A stretch of DNA of 64,000 nucleotides, from positions 7,502,001 to 7,566,000 of the forward strand of contig NC_016472.1 of NCBI RefSeq assembly GCF_000226095.1, read 5' to 3'. Origin of the DNA: Thermothelomyces thermophilus ATCC 42464 (Eukaryota > Ascomycota > Sordariomycetes > Sordariales > Chaetomiaceae). The translations under genes were made by a program, and so were the position numbers. Below, piece by piece: positions 12,093 to 22,476 of the stretch; the stretch's first letter is position 1; the number at the start of each line of letters is the position of its first letter. Below the pieces are notes generated by a model, which was not told the origin of the DNA, did not search any database, and was given only the letters and a program-made list of their open reading frames with translations.

Positions 12093-14083
12093 ATGGGGCA
12101 ATTCGACGAAGAGGTACATCAGAAGCTCGCCGAGCTCAGAGACTGCTTTATCGTCCGACATCAAGACGCATGCAACAACGATCCTCAACGGAGTTCCAGT
12201 CCGTCGGAGTCTGTTGACGACAGGTTTGAGCTCGAAGACGCTCTCGAGGAGGGTGTCTCCCACGTTTTCGACCTGACCGGCGGGGACGATGCCCCGGAAG
12301 TCGTCTCGGCCAGAGAAGTCATGGTCCTGGAGGACGAGGCACGGGAGTACAGAAGTTACAGGCTCCCCAACGGTATTCGACTCGAGCCGGGCAAGACGGT
12401 CCAATTAAGGCAGCCCGTCGACGCGACCCCAGACCGCAGGGCCCATGTCGGGCTGGCTCAGGCCATCAAGGTCCAGGTCGAGTTTGTGAGAATCAAGTGC
12501 ATCAGGAGAAAATCTGCAGGAAGCTCGGATGTCGACATCCACGGCATAGGCTTCTCGAGAAACGAGACATTGTGCGGCATGCTACCACCACGCCAGCCGG
12601 ACGAGGTCACCATGATCTCGGTGCTTGACTACCCGAGTGCCGCCCGTTGGGATCAGCAGCATTCGCTGGTCAAAACGAGCGGCAGCAACATCCTCTGCGC
12701 CAGAGAGCTCAGAATCACAAACGCGCCGTTTCCGGACCACCACAGCGCCGGACCATCCGGCCACGGAAGCCCGGAGAGACGGGGGGCGGAGAAGCAGCCC
12801 CCGCTGGTCTGTCGTTTCCGGTTCCAGATCCAATACCTCGGCAGCAGCAGCGACAAGCCCCTAGAGAACGCCCTGATCAGGATCGGCGAGGACGAGGCGG
12901 ACCCGGACTGCAAGATACCCGACAGCATCAACCTCAACCGATGGCGGGGCGGCAAGGTCCCCGGGGGGTCCCACAGACCCGGCGGCGGTCCTAGTCAGCC
13001 AGTCTGTGATCTGGAGTCGTCCGAGCCGGAGTCTCCTCCTCGTCTCTCGCGCGGACAGCGCTACACCGCCGGAGACGTGTTCTCCGGCGCGGGGGGCGCC
13101 GCGAGGGGCATCGAGCGCGCAGGTGTCCACCTGGAGTTTGTGGTGGACAACTGGAACCACGCGGTCGAGACGCTCAGGAGCAACTTCCCGCAGACGAAGG
13201 TGTACGCGATGTCGGTTGCGGACTACTGCGACGCCGAAGAGACGAGGGGGAAGAAGGTCGACCTGCTGCACCTGTCGCCCCCCTGCCAAGTCTTCTCTCC
13301 GGCGCACACCATCAGCGGCAAGGACGACGAGGCCAACATCGAGGCGTTCCTGACGTGCCCGCGGGTCGTGGAGCGGAACCGGCCGCGCATCTTCACGGTG
13401 GAGGAGACGTTCGGGCTGCTGTGGCCGGCCCACCGGGGCCACCTGCACCGCCTGGTCCGCGGCTTCGTCCGGCTGGGCTACTCGCTGCGCTGGCGGTGCG
13501 TCCGCCTGTCGAGCTACGGCGTCCCGCAGACGCGACAGCGGCTCCTCATGATCGGCTCCGCCCCCGGCGAGCCGCTCCCGCCCTTCCCCCCTTACACGCA
13601 CAACGAGTGCGGCACGGGGGGGCTCAAGCGCTGGGTCACGCCCGAGTCGGCGCTGGCCGCCGTCTCGTCGTCCCCGGCGCTGCGGCGGCACCCGCTGCAC
13701 CGGCCGGACGACCGGCGCAAGCGCTTCGCGCGGCCGAGGGAGCGGTGGGACCCGGCGACGCTGGCGCGGACCATCACCTGCAGCGGGGGGCAGAACCACC
13801 ACTGGAGCGGCGAGCGCGACTTTACGCTGCTCGAGTACGCCGTCCTGCAGGGGTTCCCCGTGTGGCACCGGTTCCGGGGCAAGCGCCTCAAGAAGCAGAT
13901 CGGCAACGCGTTCCCCCCTTCGGTCGTCCGCGTCCTGTACGAGCACCTGGTCGACTGGCTGCTGGTCCAGGACGGCTTCGACCCCGCCGCCGTCCGGAAG
14001 GAAGAATACGCCCGCGCGGGGATGCCGACCGACCTCTCCTCGGACAAGTACGTCTGCCTGATGGACGACAACGACGACAACAA

Positions 14084-14122
<39 letters not shown>

Positions 14123-14273
14123 GGCGGCGCGTCGGACGACGAGGAAGCGCAAGCGGTGGATTTACTGTGTGGACGGCGACGGCGACGACGACGGTGACGA
14201 TGATCTTGTCGAGATGTGGACGGCCGAGGACGGCAATGGCACCGAGGACCACCCCTACACGCTGTTGGACTGA
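12093..14273 (+). CDS. rid: RID/Masc1-type C5-cytosine DNA methyltransferase
   Basis: 726 residues read as one exon. The C-terminal catalytic domain (about 325-630) carries the C5 methyltransferase motifs in order: motif I DVFSGAGG (near 328), motif IV SPPCQVFSPAHT with the catalytic Cys (near 396), motif VI as EET (near 435), motif VIII QTRQR (near 478) and motif X QIGNAFPPS (near 602). Replacement of the usual ENV by EET/EQT in motif VI is the hallmark of the fungal RID/Masc1 family, required for repeat-induced point mutation in Neurospora and for premeiotic methylation in Ascobolus. Residues about 85-190 resemble a BAH-like region (inference). The tail is unusual: an Asn/Asp stretch, a run of 13 serines, a basic KRKR patch and an acidic end. 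The start at 12093 fits, but a preceding TTCAG could be a splice acceptor, so an upstream exon is possible. Confidence 0.9.
14090..14120 (+). repeat. AGC trinucleotide run inside the RID gene
   Basis: An (AGC)n run encoding polyserine in the C-terminal tail of the methyltransferase. It lies outside the catalytic motifs. Confidence 0.85.
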
Positions 14274-15079
14274 CCAATGTGGGAGGGATCATCGTTCCTG
14301 CGGTACAAGAGGGACGGACCATAGCCTGTTGAGGAGAAGAGACTGAGAAGTGGGTTGTATACAGAAGGAGTACGGCTGGTCAAGGGGCATAAGACGGGTT
14401 TGAGCTTTGAGATGTGCGTGCTTCAGTTTCTTTCCTTCTTCTTGCTTTCTGAGCGGTTCTTGTCGGAGGAAGAGTGTGCCGGTTACACGAAAGGCGTTCG
14501 AGAGTCACTGTCACCAATGTCGTGGCTAGGAGTAGAGAGGATACTTGCATCAGGTTGTGATTCGTTTACTTGGGTTTTCGATGGGGCATCGACCTGGAGT
14601 CTGAACAATGCCGGTAGAGTAATAATAGTCAACTTCTCTGTACAAGCACGATGAGGCGACATACCCGGAGGTGTCTGATCGACAAAGAGTACATTGCGAG
14701 TCGCCAGGCTGGCATGGCAAACTTCGCACTACACCGTTCGTCGCGAGTTTGCCCACGCGATGAATATATCTCGGACGGCATACCCAAACAATGGCCGGCC
14801 GCCTGTATAGAGCTCTTCTCCTGACTTTACAAAAAGGGAACCAAAAACAGGCATTCCCGTGCCTCTTCGTAGTGCTATAACCAGCACTCCAAAAAGCCAA
14901 AAAAAAAAATATTACCCTGGGGTTGGCACTAACCGGTGCCTTCTGATCATGATACCTGCGCTATAACCCAGTAACGCCTTGGAGACCCTGACCCGAGATA
15001 AGGAAATGAGGAAAGGAAGAGAAAAACCCGTCTCCGAACGTCCGAACGATGACCATGGAAAAGAACAAAACATCCCCCC
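14274..15079. other. Convergent 3' region of RID and EAF genes
   Basis: About 0.8 kb between two genes that end toward each other. It holds an A-run near 14899. No gene is supported. Confidence 0.5.
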
Positions 15080-16436
15080 TTACTCCTCTACGCTCACGGA
15101 GCTATCACTCTCGTGACCAGCGTCATGACCGATCTCCTGACCGGCCTCCTGCGCCTGCTCAAACTCCCTCGCCAGCGCCGCTTCGAGCTCTCCGATATCC
15201 TCCTCCAGCGCATCGTCACCGACTGCATCCTCGTCGTCGTCCCCTTCGTCAAACGTGTACCGATCCGGCTCGACAGCAACGGGACTATCCTCCCTCCTGA
15301 CGGGCCGAGGAGGGCTGGGCTGCCGGGCCGGCGGCATCTCGTGTTGCCCCTCCTCCTCCTCCTCCTCTCCTTCTTCTTCTTCCTCCTCGTCTCCGTCTTC
15401 GTACTCGTCACCCTCCTCATACCCTTCCTCCTCGCGCATCTCGACCTCGTGCCCGCCCGCTAACCTGGTGTCGAAGTCGTCGTCCTCCTCCGACTCGCGC
15501 TCCTTGGCAAACTCGGAGAAGCGCCTCGTCACGGAGGCCGGGAAGGTGGGTAGATACTGGCTGGACTCGCGCAAGGCGGCCGGGTCGCCTTCTGGGTACT
15601 CCACCGTCAGCCCGCCGTCGTCGTCATCGTCCTCCTCTTCCTCGGACTCGACGGGCGACAAGGCCGGCCGCTTCGCCTTCTTGTCTGGTTCGGACTGGGA
15701 TGCGGACCGCTCGGGCTGCTTCGGCTGCGCGGTGAGGTCGGGAAGCGTGAGTTCCACCGCCTTGGCCGTCTCGGTCTGGCTGTCCTCCTTGGGCTTTGGC
15801 GTCTCGGCGCCTGGAGCTTTGCCCGCCTTGGCCTTTGTGGGTGTGCTCTTGGTAGCAGTAGTCGCCTTGCCTGTGCCGGCCTTCTCCGCACCTTTTCCTC
15901 TCGGCTTCTTTGCGATATTGGGTGGCTTCACTTCGAGGTGGGGGAACTGCTGGCGCAGCGTCTCGGCATTGGTCTCTGTCGGCGTGCGGGTGATGTTCAT
16001 GTGGAAGGTGGACTCGACCTTGTGCAACACGAATACTTTGCGAGCGGGGTCAAATATGAGGACATAGTTGCCGTCGCCAGTCGTTCGCACGCCATTGTAC
16101 TGGTATTTGTTGCCCTGGTCTTCGAAGCCGAGATTGAAGGAGCCGTCCTTGGCGGATTTCTTGAGATGCAGTGTATTTGGTGCCGAGTCTGACGAGAGGG
16201 CTGGCCGGTGATTGTCTGCAGATGAGGGAGTCAGTACCGATCAATGATCGTGTCAAGAGAAAGAAACAAGCCGTCGGCGGCCGGCCACAAAGGAAGGCAT
16301 CATTCAGGTGACGAGTAGACAACTCACATCTGATGCCGACGTATGCGTTCTTGGATGGTTTGCCCAGTAGGGCATCGCTGAGAATGACCGGGTACTGGCC
16401 GGGCTTCGTTGGGTCCAGAACTCCTTGAGCAGCCAT
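15080..16436 (-). CDS. EAF (ELL-associated factor) family transcription elongation protein
   Basis: Two exons, 16328-16436 and 15080-16215, 414 residues; the 112 nt intron (16216-16327) splits a Tyr codon (T/AC). The N-terminal 110 residues are the EAF domain: YPVILSDALLGKPSKNAYVG, then NHRPALSSDSAPNTLHLKKS, then GNYVLIFDPARKVFVLHKVE. EAF partners with ELL to stimulate RNA polymerase II elongation in the nucleus. The rest is low complexity: a Lys/Pro/Ala segment, then long Glu/Asp runs and an acidic C-terminus, as in fungal homologues. The start is MAAQGVLDPTKPGQYPVILS. Family assignment is firm for the N-terminus. The downstream acidic region could act as an activation surface (inference). 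Confidence 0.88.
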
Positions 16437-16691
16437 GGGGCAATTGTTGGGTGTTGGAGGTGGTTCGAGGGAGTTGTGGAGTTTATGTTGGCGAGACCGG
16501 GGGATGGGCGGCCGAAGCAGGCGGCCAAAGGGTGGGCAGGCTCGGCAGGGGATCGTCAACAAATTCCCGGAAAGCGGGTGTTACGTAATTAATCTAGCGA
16601 GCGGATAAGTGGATCCTGGGGATCCAAAGAGCAAGCGATCTGCGGGTTTAAGTGGGGCTTCCCCGGATATCCCTGGTGATTTTAGGTATTT

Positions 16692-16707
16692 TACGGAGTA
16701 CTCCGTA
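16692..16707. repeat. 16 bp perfect palindrome
   Basis: TACGGAGTACTCCGTA is a perfect palindrome. It heads a cluster of related motifs continuing to about 16860 (for example GTACGGAGTACGGTA near 16793). Confidence 0.9.
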
Positions 16708-16708
16708 G

Positions 16709-16724
16709 TGTAGTGTACACTACA
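16709..16724. repeat. Second adjacent 16 bp perfect palindrome
   Basis: TGTAGTGTACACTACA is a perfect palindrome starting one base after the previous one. The half-site ACACTACA recurs near 58559, 59038 and 63462. Confidence 0.9.
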
Positions 16725-17472
16725 TACGGAGGTAGTAGAGAGTGCAATGCTGTTCTCCCACTACCACTCCGTAGTACGGATTATATTATTGTGTACGGAG
16801 TACGGTATTATATGTCAAGTAGTATCGTGTTGTTTGTAGTGTATAGTACGAAGTCGTGTATCCGGTAAGCGTTTAGCTGCAAGACTCGATGAAAGGAATT
16901 GCAGAGCCTCAACACGACTGAACGGGAAGGAGCAATTATATTCTTGCCAATGTACGGATTATTGATTGAAAAGCCACCGTGCCGTCATTGGATGCGCACA
17001 TGCGTAATCACAGAACTAAGCAGCCCTCTGCAGCTTCCCCCATACGGCCATGCCATCAAATATTACACGAAAGGACTTCGAATCAGGCCCTGTCTCCTCT
17101 CTCTGCAACTTACGGCGTTTCATGCGCCGAAAGGTGCAGTGAGGAGCTGACGCCCGAGGACTACGAGGCCAAATTCACCAAGAACAGACCCTCAAGATGC
17201 CCGTACGACAGCGCACAGTCCTTGACCGCGGCCAGGGCTCCTCTGGAGCCGGTCTGCGTTGTTAGGTAGCTGAGCGTCGAACCATCGCTCATTCATTCAT
17301 GTGACGCAGGTGCCCTCGGCCATGGTCAAGTACGGAAGCACCGAGACTATTTTTCTCTCCTCACCAAGATGCCAAAAAGCCACTCGACTGCCTCGATCAT
17401 CATCCTTCGGCCACACCAATGTCTCCCAGTACCAGGCTTACGGTTTCCCAATCTCTCGGGCGCTGGGACTCT

Positions 17473-19351
17473 ATGCATTGCTTGCGAGGACTGTTGACGA
17501 AGGGTTTGCTGGCTACTGCACCGCTCAGCGAAGCCTACACACTTGACCTAGGCTCGAAAGGTGAGAATGCGCTCAATCGCAGAAGTAAAGATGCAGCTCT
17601 GACTTGAACGTCTGTGTGTAGAGTCCCTGACCACGATCGCGAGGTCCATGGTAGAGGACATGATGTCATTCTACCCGGGGAACCGCCCCGGAGGTGTCCC
17701 CGGTCTATTACCAAAACCGTATTATTGTAGGTTTAATTCTAGAACTTCGACTTAACCGGCCTGGGCGGCTCCGCTAATCCTCTCTACCTGGACTAGGGTG
17801 GGAAGGGGGCACTCTGATGGGCTCGCTGATTGACTACTGGTGCGTGCAGCCCAAAACAGTGTTCTCTCTTACATGAAAACCCCCCCGGTTCTCTTTCTCT
17901 CTCTCTTTTTTTTTCTGTTTCTGTTCTTATTTTTTGTTTGGGGGGGGGGGGGGGGTTGAGGGGGCTTAGATATGGCTCGGCGAGGTGTTTCGACCACTCG
18001 TCCCTGACATGAAACGAAGCTGACATGATACTATAATTACCTAAGGTACTACACAGGCGACACGCGATGGAACGGCGTTGCTCAAGATGGACTGCTCTTC
18101 CAAACCGGACCAAACAACGATTACATGCCGCCGAACCAGACCATGACCGAGGGCAACGACGACCAGGGGTTCTGGGGCATGGCCGTCATGTCGGCCGCGG
18201 AGCTCAACTTCGATGATCCGCCGCACGGCAGACCGCAATGGTTGGCGCTCGCCCAGGCCGTCTTCAACACTCAGGCCGCTCGATGGGAGGAACGGGATTG
18301 CGGAGGCGGCTTGCGGTGGCAGATCTTCCCCTGGAACAACGGGTACGACTATAAGAACTCCATCTCCCAGGCCTGCTTCTTCAACATCGCCGCCCGTCTC
18401 GCTCTGTACACTGGCAACCAGTCGTACGCGGACTGGGCCGACCGGGTCTGGGATTGGATGGCGACCACGAAGCTCCTTAACCCGGAAACATACCACATCT
18501 ACGACGGCGTTCACGTCGAGAACTGCTCCAGGATTACCCCTTACCAGTGGACCTACAACGCCGGCGCGATGCTGCTGGGCGCGGCGGCGCTCTACAACCA
18601 CAGCGCGAGCGCCGCCCGGCGCGAGACGTGGCGCGAGCGAGTCGACGGCCTGCTGAACGGCTCCCTCATCTTCTTCACGGGCGAGAACGGCGACATCATG
18701 ACCGAGGTCGCGTGCGAGCCCGTAGACCTCTGCGACCTCGACCAGCAGAGCTTCAAGGCGTACCTCTCGCGCTGGATGGCGGCCACCATCAAGTGGGCGC
18801 CCTGGACGAACCGCCGCGTCAAGCCCCTGCTGGCCTCGTCCGCTGCCGCCGCCGTGGCAACCTGCACCGGCGGCGACAACGGGCGCATGTGCGGTCTTAA
18901 ATGGAACACGCGCCGGTGGGACGGCACCACAGGGGTCGGGCAGCAGATGGCCGCCATGGAGGTCGTCTTGGCAAACGCGATCGAGCACTCGCGGCCGCCC
19001 GTGACGGACCGGAACGGCGGCACGAGCGTCGGCGACCCGGGGGCGGGCAGCGCGGACGTCGGCCGCAAGACGCCGGAGGAGTACTCCTCGGTCTCGACTG
19101 CGGAGAAGACCGGGGCGTACATCCTTACCGTGCTGTTCGTGATCGGCGTGATCGCCGGGAGCCTGTTTGCCTTGGATGACGAGTACAACCGCTCGTCCGT
19201 GCCGGAACGGCTTGCGCGGCTCCGCGCGGTGGTGGTCAGCGGTGTCCGCAGCTGGAGCTGCAGTGTCCTTTCGCTCTTTTGGCAACGGGGCGGCCGCGGC
19301 CAAGCGAAGGGAAAGTGGGTAGGCCGGTCCGAGAGCAACGAGCAACAGTAA
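17473..19351 (+). CDS. Dfg5/Dcw1-type GH76 mannan endo-1,6-alpha-mannosidase
   Basis: Four exons: 17473-17560, 17622-17726, 17797-17839 and 18046-19351, 513 residues, all phases consistent. Exon 1 encodes a secretion signal (LLTKGLLATAPLSEAYT); exons 2-4 join into ESLTTIARSMVEDMM, LLPKPYYWWEGGTLMGSLID and YYTGDTRWNG, typical of the GH76 N-terminus. The catalytic Asp pair is visible in EGNDDQGFWGMA. Near the C-terminus there is one hydrophobic segment (GAYILTVLFVIGVIAGSLFA). Dfg5/Dcw1 proteins sit at the plasma membrane or wall and are thought to attach GPI proteins to the wall glycan. The tail after the hydrophobic stretch is about 60 residues long and basic, so this paralogue looks membrane-spanning rather than GPI-anchored. 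Start could instead be 17419. Intron 3 (206 nt) is long and carries a run of 16 G. Confidence 0.87.
17940..17955. repeat. Poly-G run of 16 inside a GH76 intron
   Basis: Sixteen consecutive G in intron 3 of the GH76 gene, preceded by a pyrimidine-rich stretch. Similar runs occur at 37933 and 53593. Such runs are prone to sequencing error. Confidence 0.9.
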
Positions 19352-19539
19352 GATGGGGCGGGAACCGGAAAGGGAGAGATGGTCGTACACTCGTGTGTCT
19401 GTGTAACACGGGTCGGTCATCCCCAAGCAGCAACGTCGCAGCCAAACGGCAGCAGGGCGAGAGGATATGCGTGGTCGGGCCAATAGCAGGGACCTGGTAT
19501 ATCAACTCGTCGCTCTCGACTCGACAGCGACGTTGCACT

Positions 19540-19894
19540 TACGCAGGAAGAAACAACGCTTTAGAGGGGTAGCATCGTACCTCCTCTTCGCCGGCGTCGC
19601 CTTCGTCGCCCTCAAGACCAGCCTGTCCGTCGTCGACAGCTACCGCTTCGAACGCCGCCGGCGCGCCCTGGGCTGCGGCACCGTGGCCTCATTCCCACAC
19701 AAAGACCCGATCCCCGGATCTGCCTTGGCCAGCAGTTCGCCCTTACCCAGATCGCCGACGCCGTCTTCAAGTTCTTCAACGTGTTCCGTGCCATCGAGGC
19801 CCGGGACGACAAGCCTTATAGGCAGCAGACAAACTTGACCATTTCCTTTCCAGATGGATGCCTCGTCAGTGTGGTGCGAGACAAGCGTGATTAG
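19540..19894 (+). pseudogene. Cytochrome P450 remnant (N-terminus joined to heme-binding C-terminus)
   Basis: The first part (about 19540-19712) encodes a membrane anchor and the start of a CYP52-like fungal P450: YLLFAGVAFVALKTSLSVVD, then FERRRRALGCG and PHKDPI. At about 19715 a different frame begins with RICLGQQFALTQIADAVFKF (the cysteine heme-ligand loop) and runs through ARDDKPYRQQTNLTISFPDG to a TAG at 19892. An intact enzyme needs about 520 residues; here roughly 380 codons between these parts, including the I-helix and ExxR region, are missing and the two parts are out of frame. So it is a deletion-type pseudogene of a host gene. The match of the C-terminus to alkane/fatty-acid hydroxylase P450s is strong by eye. 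It follows the GH76 gene closely on the same strand. Confidence 0.82.
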
Positions 19895-20523
19895 AGGCGG
19901 GGAAATGGTCGTATTTCTACCTCGAGGTCTGATGGTTCGCTCGGCGTTTGCACTCGCTAGCTATTGCGCACCAACGACGATCTTGGGCAGGTACCATACC
20001 ATTGATACTGAGGTGGTGCATTATGTTGTTTGTTTGGCACGGAGGCAAGAGGGTTTGATTAGATGATCTCAATGTGCTCTGATCAAATATACACGTGCCC
20101 CCTTGACATGCTGGTAGCACAGGAGAAAGAAAAGATTGGAATGTCACACGACACATGTCAGATATCCAGAGGCATACAGAGGGTGAAGGACATGGTAGAA
20201 AATAGTCAACCCCACCATTTAGTCGGTCCGTTGCGGTAACCACCATAAGCGCGGCCCTCGTCTCCGGAATGATCGCTCCTTGTCGTTCGAAAGAAAGGTA
20301 CCTAAGAGGATTACGGGCCAGACAACGAGGTAAAGAGTAGCAGAGAGCTGTCGAGTAATACACCTTGACCGTAAAGAGAGGTTGACAGAAGCCCTCCCAG
20401 AATAAGCAAATACAGAGAAGGAACACAACGGCGCAACCCCTTTCCAAAACACTCCACGACCTTGACATCTGAGGAGGAGATAACAGGAGGCACCAACTTA
20501 CAAGCTGCCCTTCCCCTCGTCAA
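19895..20523. other. Intergenic region between P450 remnant and ATG29
   Basis: About 0.6 kb, downstream of ATG29 (minus strand). I see no gene or repeat. Confidence 0.5.
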
Positions 20524-22476
20524 TCACTGCCGGTTCGGCTTGGGCAAGTACCGGCTCCTGAAGGCCTGCCCGATGGTGCCTCCGATGACGCTCATACGGC
20601 TGCCGATCGTGCCGTCCTGCATGCGGCTGGCGAGCGCTTCCTCGAGCGCCGACTGCGTGACCGAGGCGTCTAGCGAACAAATCCGTCAGCGTCCGCCGCC
20701 TCGGCGTTTCAACCAGCATCATCCAGAGAGAACAAGGAATGAAAAGAAGGTAAAACTCACCATCCAAGTCGCTAAAGCTGCTCCCCATACTGGGCGTCCC
20801 GTCGCTGCCCTCCCTCGAGGTCCCCTTTGCGCGAGCGCCCCTCGCCCCCGCAAGCTCGGTCGGCCGCCTTGGGGACAAGGGACCCTGCGAGGGTCCTCCT
20901 CCTCCTCCTCCTCCTCCTCCTCCTACGGCCACCCCTGCCCCCGTCGTCGTCGTCGTAGGAAGCACGCGGCGCCCGTCGCCCGGGCCGGTCGTGGCCGGTC
21001 TGCGCGGGAGGACGGCGGGCGCCGACGACGAGCCGATGGACGAGTCCAGCGAGGTCTGCGAGTGCGACTGGCTGGTGTCGTCGGCCACGGCCACGACTGC
21101 CGCCGCCGCCGCCGCCGCCGCCGATGATGATGATGATATTGTTGACGCCGCCAACACCGGCCGGCCCCGGCCCGCGAGGTCGCGCAGGTCCATGTTGTTC
21201 CCGCGCAGGGTGGCGCCCAGGTCCTGGCCGCTGCTGCTGGCCGCGCCTTGCTGCGTGAATGGGGCGAAGGCCGGCTCGTCGTCGTCGTCGTCGTCATCGT
21301 CGTTGCCGCCGCCGCCGCCGACGAAGGGGCCATTGCCACCGCCCCGGGAGCCCTTTGGAGGCTTCTGAAAGCGTGGGGGGCGGCGGACGATGCGGCTCTC
21401 GACGTGGCTGTCTGAGGAGGAGGAGGAGCAGGAGGACGAGGAGGAGGAGGACGAGCAAGAGGAGGCTGCTGGGCTGGGCGGCGCCATCTCGGCGCGGTCC
21501 GGCTGCTGGAGTCGCTGCGGCTGCGGCTGTTGGGCGCGTTGGTCGATGGAGGGAGTTGGTAGGTGTGGGAAGCGGCGTCTCGTGGGGTCGTTTGGCCGGG
21601 TGGCAGTCCCTGGCCTGCTGCCGGGTTGGTCCTGTAGGGCCGCGTACGGAGCGGCCGTGTGGGCGGGGGAGTTGAGAGCGCTTCCGGGTCGGATGGGATA
21701 GGCATTCTTGGCCGTCGGAACGGGCCCGGCCGCTCCCCCGCTTGGTTCCTCCCCCCTCCTCCCCAGAGGGGTGGCGGTCTCCTTTCGGTTGGAGAGGGCC
21801 GACGGAGCGCGACCGGTCCCCAGACTGGCGCGCCTCGCGGGGTTCACGCCGAACTGCGAATTCCCCTGAGGCTCGGCACCAGGCACCGGCGATGGAGCGT
21901 TGGACCCCCTTGCTGCTGCCGCCTTCAGCATGTGCGCTCTGAGCTGGGATGTATGACGCTCAGTCAGATAGCTGGCCATCTGAAGGAGGAACTCGACCGT
22001 GACGTCGAACTCGCTGGCGCTGGCACAGTGTCAGTTTTTTTCTTTTTTCTTTTTTTTTTTCGCGCCGGCAGCGGGGTTCCCAGAAGGTGAGGTGGTCTCA
22101 CAGCTTCGTCCCTAGAGGCGACGGCGGCGTTGTCAGCAAAACGGCAGAGTGCGGCAGACGGAGAACTTCATCAGACGTACAGTCAACACTATCGAGCACA
22201 GAATCGGACAGGATGCTCCATAGCGCCTCGGATTTCTTCTCGCTCCAGTTCACCTTGAACAGAGATGTCAGCCTCGAGCTCCGAACCCGTGAACCCGTGA
22301 ACCTTCAATGGCGGGCACAGTGCGAAACTCACTGTTCCTGGGTCGACAAAGTCGCCGCGATTGAAGGGCAATCGAATGTAGACATGGTATCTTGGCTCTC
22401 GTCCTTCTTTGGCGTCCAGATCGGGTTTCCTCCGCCTCTCTGTCGCCGGTTGGTCTGCCCTCTGCCTCGCGTCCAT
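20524..22476 (-). CDS. atg29: Autophagy-related protein 29
   Basis: Atg29 is part of the Atg17-Atg31-Atg29 scaffold that starts autophagosome formation at the phagophore assembly site. I read five exons: 22333-22476, 22181-22253, 22102-22111, 20761-22019 and 20524-20669, 543 residues. The joined N-terminus is the Atg29 domain: EPRYHVYIRLPFNRGDFVDP, then VNWSEKKSEALWSILSDS, then SVDWTKLASEFDVTVEFLLQ and ASYLTERHTSQLRAHMLKAA. Exon 3 is a 10 nt microexon (GGACGAAGCT); without it the frame breaks and the conserved DWTKLASEF is lost. After residue about 120 the protein is Ser/Pro/Ala/Gly-rich with homopolymer runs (Asp, Ala, Gly, Ser) and is longer than many fungal homologues. The last exon (ASVTQSALEEALASRMQDGT) is conserved-looking and helical. 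Confidence 0.87.

Larger units (their letters stand above)
16437..17472. other. Divergent promoter region of EAF and the GH76 gene, palindrome-rich
   Basis: About 1 kb. 16680-16860 is a cluster of AT-rich palindromes (listed separately); the remainder is ordinary noncoding sequence. I see no gene. Confidence 0.5.

Noticed and set aside
12861-14252. Long open frame of 463 codons on the minus strand opposite the RID gene
   Set aside because: It is the antisense of a GC-rich gene with strong codon bias; the translated sequence is low complexity with no family features, while the sense strand has all methyltransferase motifs.
18041-19483. 480-codon minus-strand open frame across the GH76 gene
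   Set aside because: Antisense shadow; no motifs, whereas the plus strand has the GH76 catalytic Asp pair and good introns.
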